Below the pieces are notes generated by a model, which was given only the letters and a program-made list of their open reading frames with translations, was not told where the DNA came from and ran no database searches. Positions 52,473 to 57,274 of a stretch of 57,274 bases of DNA are shown piece by piece. The stretch's first letter is position 1. The number at the start of each line of letters is the position of its first letter. Origin of the DNA: Desulfobacterales bacterium (lineage in GTDB: Bacteria; Desulfobacterota; Desulfobacteria; Desulfobacterales; JASJAZ01); NCBI GenBank assembly GCA_030066785.1, contig JASJAZ010000008.1:1-57274 (forward strand), read 5' to 3'. The position numbers and the translations under genes were made by a program.

Positions 52473-53465
52473 CTATCGGTAGGGCAAAACGGCATATCCT
52501 GCAAACTTTTGCTGGTATTCCTTTGGCCGAAGGCCTGTTAAGCGGACAAATATTTTACGGAAAAACGAAATATCCTCATACCCCACTTCATAGGTGATCT
52601 CATTAAAGGTCAGAGTGCCATCTTCCAGCATGCGTTTAGCCTGCTCGACCCGCAATTTCTGAAGGTATGCAAGGGGTGTGTTGCCGGTGGCTTGTTTGAA
52701 TCTGCGCTCAAGGGACCGGCGGCTGACCCTGAATCGATCTGCCATATTATCATAGTCAATAGCCTGTGTACTATTTTGTTCCATCCACGCCTGGGCCTTT
52801 GCCACCAGAAGATCGGTGTGGTCCCTGGGAGGCAGAAAACAATCATAAGGAGTCTGAGCTTTTCTATCCATATCTAATAGCATTGTCTTGGCCGATTGGA
52901 GGGCAGCCTTTTGGCCACAGAACTTTGCCACAAGATAAAGAGTGAGGTCCATGCCAGCGCTCACCCCGGCCGAACAATAAAGCCTTCCATGATCAATGAA
53001 CACGCGGTCCTGCTGCAGCGTCACCTTTGGATACCGTTCCTTGAACGCTTGTGCAAATCCCCAGTGCAATGTTGCGGATTTCCCGTCCAGCAGCCCTGTT
53101 TCCGCAAGCAAAAGCACCCCTGTACAAATACTGGCCACATGGGTACCTCGTTTGTAATGATGTCGGATCCAGGGAACCAGTTCCGGGTTCTTTTGCAAAA
53201 TCTTAACAATATATGTAGCAGACGCAATAATCAGAAGATCCATGTTTTCGATTTCATTTATACGGCAATGGGGCTGGATCTGGATATTATTCACAGACCG
53301 GATGGGCCGGCCATCTGCTGAAGCAACAGTCACATCAAAAAACGGGGTGTGGGTGGTTTTGTTTAGCCGGTTCCAGAGCCGGCCGGCCTGGTTGAGGATG
53401 TCCATGGGGCCGAAAATGGTGGTGGCCATGGAGTTATAAAGCCCCAGGATGGTCACGCGTTTCAT
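52473..53465 (-). CDS. GlxA-type AraC-family regulator (DJ-1/PfpI plus HTH)
   Basis: A 330-residue regulator. The N-terminal amidase-like DJ-1/PfpI domain shows VTILGLYNSMATTIFGPMDI and THVASICTGVLLLAETGLLD (nucleophile-elbow Cys near residue 110). The C-terminal AraC domain has RFRVSRRSLERRFKQATGNT and EITYEVGYEDISFFRKIF. Start ATG 53465 is chosen because GGAGG lies six bases before it; longer starts at 53504 and 53477 lack one. It is upstream of ubiD on the same strand and may regulate it. Confidence 0.92.
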   Translation of the reverse strand: MKRVTILGLYNSMATTIFGPMDILNQAGRLWNRLNKTTHTPFFDVTVASADGRPIRSVNNIQIQPHCRINEIENMDLLIIASATYIVKILQKNPELVPWIRHHYKRGTHVASICTGVLLLAETGLLDGKSATLHWGFAQAFKERYPKVTLQQDRVFIDHGRLYCSAGVSAGMDLTLYLVAKFCGQKAALQSAKTMLLDMDRKAQTPYDCFLPPRDHTDLLVAKAQAWMEQNSTQAIDYDNMADRFRVSRRSLERRFKQATGNTPLAYLQKLRVEQAKRMLEDGTLTFNEITYEVGYEDISFFRKIFVRLTGLRPKEYQQKFAGYAVLPYR

Positions 53466-53590
53466 TGATGCCTCCATAAAATCGATCTGTGACGATATTG
53501 CCACCTTAACTGTCGTTTATGCCACTATTTTTCTCCTGATGCAATGGGTATGATCAAATTAGTTCCTAAACAAAAGAAAGGAGATTTACC

Positions 53591-54046
53591 ATGACAGACG
53601 CCACTATCAAAGAAACTATAGCTCCATGTGGTTTGTGCTGTGAAACGTGCTTTGCCCATGTTAAGGGGGATATCAGAAAATACAGCCTACAGCTCAAAGA
53701 AAAACTGGGCAATTTTCACATCAATGCCAAACGGTTTGAAACCCTGCTGGGGAACCCGATTTTTAAAAAATATGCAGATTTTAAGGAGATGCTCGATTAT
53801 TTTGCATCTGAAAACTGCCAAGGATGCCGCAACGAACAGTGCAAAATGTTTAAAAATTGCGGTGTCCGCCCCTGCCACCAAGAAAAGGGGGTCGATTTCT
53901 GCTTTCAGTGTGAAGAATTTCCCTGTGACAGGACCAATTTTGATGCAAGCCTGTACAAAGGCTGGGTAGCCATCAATGAAATTATCAGGAAAAAAGGTAT
54001 AGAGACCTATTGTGAAAAAGCAAGGAACCGTCCCAGATACGGTTGA
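53591..54046 (+). CDS. DUF3795 cysteine-rich protein
   Basis: A 151-residue DUF3795 protein. Twelve cysteines in small groups: APCGLCCETC near the start, NCQGCRNEQC near 77, then CGVRPCHQEKGVDFCFQC and FPCD. This pattern is typical of the family, which is common in anaerobes and probably binds metal, but no function is known. It is divergent from the AraC gene, with AAAGGAG before the ATG at 53591. Confidence 0.88.
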   Translation: MTDATIKETIAPCGLCCETCFAHVKGDIRKYSLQLKEKLGNFHINAKRFETLLGNPIFKKYADFKEMLDYFASENCQGCRNEQCKMFKNCGVRPCHQEKGVDFCFQCEEFPCDRTNFDASLYKGWVAINEIIRKKGIETYCEKARNRPRYG

Positions 54047-54175
54047 TTAAAGTTCTGCAGATATCCGGTCTGTAAACGGAAATCCTCACTAAATAGTACC
54101 CAAACTTTGACCAAAACAACTAAGAATTGCCGGTGGCCGCGCGGTTCCCCCCTGTTATTTCGGTTTTCCCCGGAA

Positions 54176-54994
54176 CTACTGCCCTTTGAAGCGCGGTTGA
54201 CGTTTTTCTTTCATTGCCCGTACGCCCTCGAAGTGGTCTTCTGTTCGCTGGGTGATGCCCTGGAAGGCGGCCAACAGATCGAGATGGCCGCTGATTTCCG
54301 CTGTTCGTGCCTGACGAATGGCTTTTTTGACCATAGATACCGCGATAGGACTGTTGGCCGCGATGGAAAGGGCCAGTTTTTCCGTTTCCTCTTTCAGTGT
54401 GTCGACTTCCACCAGGTTGTTCAGAAGACCCAGGGAAACGGCTTCATCCGCTGAAACAATCCGACCCGTGAGAGAGAGTTCCATAGCCTTGGCATAACCT
54501 ACGACTCTTTGCAGAAAGAAGGTGCCGCCGTCGCCCGGTACCAAGGCCAGTTTGGCAAAGGTTTCTCCAAATCTTGAATGCCTGCATCCCACTCGGATAT
54601 CGCACATGCAGGCCAAATCACAACCGGCGCCGATCGCCGCACCATTGACCATGGCCACGATAGGGGTTTGGAGGGCCTCGATGGTGAGCGGAATCTGTTG
54701 GATACCTTTTGTGTAGCGACGCCTCAGTCCCTCTGGATCACCGGCGAACATGCCGCTTTTTTCTTCCATTGCTTTTACGTCACCGCCTGCGCAAAACGTC
54801 TTGCCGGCCCCCGTCAGGATGATGACGCGGACGTCGTCATCCCAATCTGCCTCTCGGAGCAGGTGGCAAAGTTCGGTGATCATCTCATCAGAAAACGCAT
54901 TGCTATGCTGCGGGCGGTTGAGCGTAACCCACAACAGGGGCGCGTCCTCTTCTACCAAAAGATCCGTGTAAGCTTCATTGATGTAATCTTGCAT
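54176..54994 (-). CDS. Enoyl-CoA hydratase/isomerase family protein
   Basis: A 272-residue crotonase. CoA loop GKTFCAGGDVKAMEEKSG near residues 70-87, oxyanion region VNGAAIGAGCDLACMCDIRV and catalytic FGETFAKLALVPGDGGTFFL. The first catalytic Glu (FGE) is kept; the second position is Asp (PGDGG), so it may be an isomerase or act on an unusual substrate. It stands alone between DUF3795 and LysR genes. It is not close to bamR or BamA in sequence features. Confidence 0.88.
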   Translation of the reverse strand: MQDYINEAYTDLLVEEDAPLLWVTLNRPQHSNAFSDEMITELCHLLREADWDDDVRVIILTGAGKTFCAGGDVKAMEEKSGMFAGDPEGLRRRYTKGIQQIPLTIEALQTPIVAMVNGAAIGAGCDLACMCDIRVGCRHSRFGETFAKLALVPGDGGTFFLQRVVGYAKAMELSLTGRIVSADEAVSLGLLNNLVEVDTLKEETEKLALSIAANSPIAVSMVKKAIRQARTAEISGHLDLLAAFQGITQRTEDHFEGVRAMKEKRQPRFKGQ

Positions 54995-55419
54995 GGCCTT
55001 ACTCTCCTTGCTGTATCATGGATGTCGCCACGTATGTGTCACTGTTATGGTGACCGCTATGGTATCGTCCGGTCAGGCGGTATATCGTTTAGCCATTATC
55101 CGGTGATAGGAAGTGTCCTCTTTGATTAGCCTTTTTTCACCCTCACCGGGAAAACTGTTAGACCCTGAAACGGCAAGAGGCCGAAAAAGCCCGGATTCTG
55201 TGCAGTGTTTTTAAAGGCCATAACGCCGGCAGGTCAATTGATATTGCCATTGAAAATACCAATCAGCGCTCTCAAGGCTATAGCAATATAAATGATCATT
55301 TCCGACGGGACATGCCGATTATACCTGGTCGGATCAGCTGAACTGTCTTTTAAAGGCAATAGCAGGCGCTTAAATTTAACATTCTGAAGCGTTAGATATT
55401 TTTACGCGAAGGCTCCCTT
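54995..55419. other. Intergenic stretch, 425 bp
   Basis: No coding sequence, RNA gene or clear repeat was recognised. It should hold the promoter of the crotonase gene near its left end. The crotonase RBS (AAGGAGAGTAAGG on the minus strand) is just before its ATG. Confidence 0.5.
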
Positions 55420-56322
55420 CTAGATGGGGTGTTCAGTGGCTCGCAACTCATCCAGTGTTTGAAGAAAGGCCTGAGCCGGCAAGGATAGGGGCTGCCTTTT
55501 AAGATAGGCAATACTGGCATCCAGGTAAAGCTTTCCGCTTTGGAAGGGGATGGTCTTTAGCCTTCCTTCCTGAAGGTCTTCGAGGACGGCTTCCTTAACT
55601 AAAAAAGAGATACCACCACCCCGCCCCACCAGCTGTTTGATGAAATCGGTATTGGCTGTCTCCATCAAAATATTCGGCGTACAATCATGCTGTTTAAACA
55701 GCTCATCAATTGATTTTCTGGTACCGGATCCGATCTCTCGCATGATGATTGGCTCCCTGGAACAACACTCAATAGGCAAAAAATCTTCGGTCGCAAGGGG
55801 GTGATTGAGGCCGAGAATAGGGATCACTTCTTCTTCGCTAAATGGGATATACTGAATATCGGGGTCGTCCTTTACATTGGCAATAATGGCAATTTCGTTT
55901 TTCAGTTCAAGCAAACTGAGACACATGTCCATTGAACTGCCTTCATCCAGAATAAGCTTTATCTCCGGATATTTCTTATGGAAGCGACGCATCATGCGAG
56001 GCATAAGGTAACGAGCGTAAGTTCTGGTTGAACCGAGGCGCAGCACGCCTTGTTTCAACTGCCGCATATCGTCGAGCAGGCTTTCAATTTGCCTTTCATA
56101 TTCGAATAACTGGCGGGCGTATTGATATAGTGTTTCACCTTCGTCCGTCAGGCAAATCCCTCTTCCTTTTTTTTTAAAAAATTTGAGCTCCCACAAATCC
56201 TCAAAAATTTTTACCTGGGCAGAAACCGCCGGTTGGGTAATACACAGCTCATCAGCTGCTTTGGTAAAGCTCAGATTATCAGCAACACTATAGAACACAC
56301 GCAGCTGGTTGAGATTAATCAT
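55420..56322 (-). CDS. LysR-family transcriptional regulator
   Basis: A 300-residue LysR protein. The N-terminal HTH reads NLNQLRVFYSVADNLSFTKA, then ADELCITQPAVSAQVKIFED. The effector domain (residues 90-295) shows RLGSTRTYARYLMPRMMRRF and PIIMREIGSGTRKSIDELFK, as in CysB/CbbR-like members. It is divergent from the second UbiD gene across 521 bases, the usual place for a LysR target, so it may regulate that gene. The effector is unknown. Confidence 0.93.
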   Translation of the reverse strand: MINLNQLRVFYSVADNLSFTKAADELCITQPAVSAQVKIFEDLWELKFFKKKGRGICLTDEGETLYQYARQLFEYERQIESLLDDMRQLKQGVLRLGSTRTYARYLMPRMMRRFHKKYPEIKLILDEGSSMDMCLSLLELKNEIAIIANVKDDPDIQYIPFSEEEVIPILGLNHPLATEDFLPIECCSREPIIMREIGSGTRKSIDELFKQHDCTPNILMETANTDFIKQLVGRGGGISFLVKEAVLEDLQEGRLKTIPFQSGKLYLDASIAYLKRQPLSLPAQAFLQTLDELRATEHPI

Positions 56323-56843
56323 AATCGGAGGTCCTCTAATTGAGAGAATACGGCGACTTAGCGTTTCTCTTAACCGGATTGCGATCCTCAGAGAGGATTG
56401 GTTCTTAAATTGGATGGGGATATTTCCCCTACGAACTGTGCAAACTAAACCACAACAGATCAGATATCTTAAACACTTTAATAATAGGCTTGGTCAATGG
56501 CAGGGATTTTAATTCATAATTTTAGTTTATATATAGCATAAGAATTATGAAATTGACAAGTTGTATTGCAGTTGTAATGGTGACACGGTCATGCTCGATT
56601 CATGCAATCGCTCTCCATGCTGTTGGTACGTAAATCATTTTAACTAATTGATATTAATATAAAATATAGACTAAAAGATGATGAGCAACCTGGCGCTTCA
56701 CAGTCACATTTGTTTGTATTATTTTTTTTTATATATTGTTGATGTTTGTTTTCGGCGACTGGCTTTTTTAGAGCCCTATCATTGTCCAATAACCCATCAA
56801 CAAATAACCGGGAAAGAAATTTCCGGTGAGAGGTAATGATAGC
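56323..56843. other. Intergenic stretch, 521 bp, AT-rich
   Basis: Spacer between the divergent LysR gene and the second ubiD-family gene. It is AT-rich, especially around 56510-56560 and 56640-56760. It should hold both promoters and any LysR site. A 67-codon frame on the plus strand from 56309 has no RBS or recognisable product. Confidence 0.5.
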
Positions 56844-57274
56844 ATGAGGAGAATGAGCGGACTTAGAGAGTTTGTCAAAACCTTGGATGACTTGGGAGAA
56901 CTTCGGAAGGTTCCGGTCCCGGTGGATCCCCGCTATGAAATCCCCGCTGTCCTTGCTCAGGTTTGCGACACTGATGAAACACCGGCCATACTTTTTGAAC
57001 ATGTCAAAGGGCATGCCATGCCTGTAGTGAGCAACCTTTTGGGGTCAAAGCGTCGCCTGTCTCTGGCGCTGGGTATTGATGATGGAGACCTCATTCAGCA
57101 CTTGCTTCCCAAACTTGAGAAAAGAATTAGCCCTTTCATGTTAAAGGAGGAAAATGAGCGGGTGGTTTTCCCCATCGATAAGGAAAATGCCATCCAGAAA
57201 ATTGTTCCGGTCCTGACCCACTATGCCAAAGACTCAGGCCCGTATATCACCACAGGCATAACCTCTGCCAGGGA
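56844..57274 (+). CDS. UbiD-family decarboxylase, N-terminal part (cut by window end)
   Basis: A partial frame of 143 codons open to the end of the window. It reads SGLREFVKTLDDLGELRKVP, EIPAVLAQVCDTDETPAILF and VVSNLLGSKRRLSLALGI, which align with the N-terminus of UbiD proteins, including the one at 50969-52333 (there SLRAFMEQLANKGELIQIEE). The catalytic part lies beyond the window. Start ATG 56844 has AGAGGT ten bases upstream; ATG 56853 in the same frame is possible. The locus thus has two UbiD-family genes about 4.5 kb apart. Confidence 0.85.
   Translation, partial: MRRMSGLREFVKTLDDLGELRKVPVPVDPRYEIPAVLAQVCDTDETPAILFEHVKGHAMPVVSNLLGSKRRLSLALGIDDGDLIQHLLPKLEKRISPFMLKEENERVVFPIDKENAIQKIVPVLTHYAKDSGPYITTGITSAR

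Noticed and set aside
56640-57014. 124-codon minus-strand frame
   Set aside because: Its right half is antisense to the clearly UbiD-like plus-strand frame starting at 56844.
1-57274. CRISPR arrays, rRNA and tRNA genes
   Set aside because: No regularly spaced direct repeats and no recognisable tRNA or rRNA sequence were found by eye; a tRNA or covariance scan could still find a small RNA.

Overview
The window comes from a strictly anaerobic, aromatic-degrading bacterium of the Desulfobacterota, most likely a complete-oxidising sulfate reducer of the Desulfosarcina/Desulfococcus type. This is inferred from a class II (ATP-independent) benzoyl-CoA reductase locus with two UGA-encoded selenoproteins, from HdrD-type electron-transfer proteins, and from a probable non-decarboxylating glutaryl-CoA dehydrogenase next to a glutaconyl-CoA decarboxylase subunit. 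No rRNA, tRNA, CRISPR array or intact transposase gene was recognised.

Layout. 1-3456: miscellaneous genes (phosphoesterase, a small cysteine protein, a secreted protein with an internal duplication, a GNAT acetyltransferase). 3528-7623 (minus): etfB-etfA and a membrane FeS/cytochrome b oxidoreductase. 8062-8550 (minus): a MarR-family regulator, divergent from 9044-19837 (plus): bamBCDEFGHI. 19889-29326: dienoyl-CoA hydratase, FdhD, 6-hydroxycyclohexenoyl-CoA dehydrogenase, ring hydrolase BamA, SDR, thiolase with OB-fold partner, glutaryl-CoA dehydrogenase, GcdA. 29440-33438: a second membrane oxidoreductase plus etfB/etfA. 33470-38338: HAD, DUF89, dodecin, a reductive dehalogenase remnant, a ThiF/HesA protein, a UPF0261 protein. 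38923-46681: a divergent pair of tungsten aldehyde:ferredoxin oxidoreductase (AOR)-type modules with ferredoxins, a MetV-like protein, a EutA-like protein and a MoaD-like protein. 46895-57274: a radical SAM-like protein, IclR regulator, CMD protein, sirtuin, two UbiD-family genes (the second cut by the window end), AraC/GlxA-type and LysR regulators, DUF3795 protein and a crotonase.

How the genes work together. BamBC reduces benzoyl-CoA to the dienoyl-CoA. BamD-I are thought to supply low-potential electrons by bifurcation. BamR, the dehydrogenase and BamA hydrate, oxidise and open the ring to 3-hydroxypimelyl-CoA. The SDR and thiolase/OB pair can yield glutaryl-CoA plus acetyl-CoA. Glutaryl-CoA dehydrogenase makes glutaconyl-CoA and GcdA decarboxylates it to crotonyl-CoA. 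The two Etf/membrane oxidoreductase sets would pass acyl-CoA dehydrogenase electrons to the quinone pool. Benzoate-CoA ligase and the remaining Gcd subunits are not in the window.

Most notable sequence observations: (i) near-identical promoters in front of bamB and etfB, flanking the MarR gene; (ii) two in-frame UGA codons, one with a SECIS-like hairpin; (iii) one of the two membrane oxidoreductases has lost all four positions of its first CCG cluster motif; (iv) a palindrome at the iclR promoter recurs in the divergent AOR promoter region; (v) an AOR paralogue lacking its whole FeS-binding middle part is kept as an open reading frame with its own ferredoxin partner.
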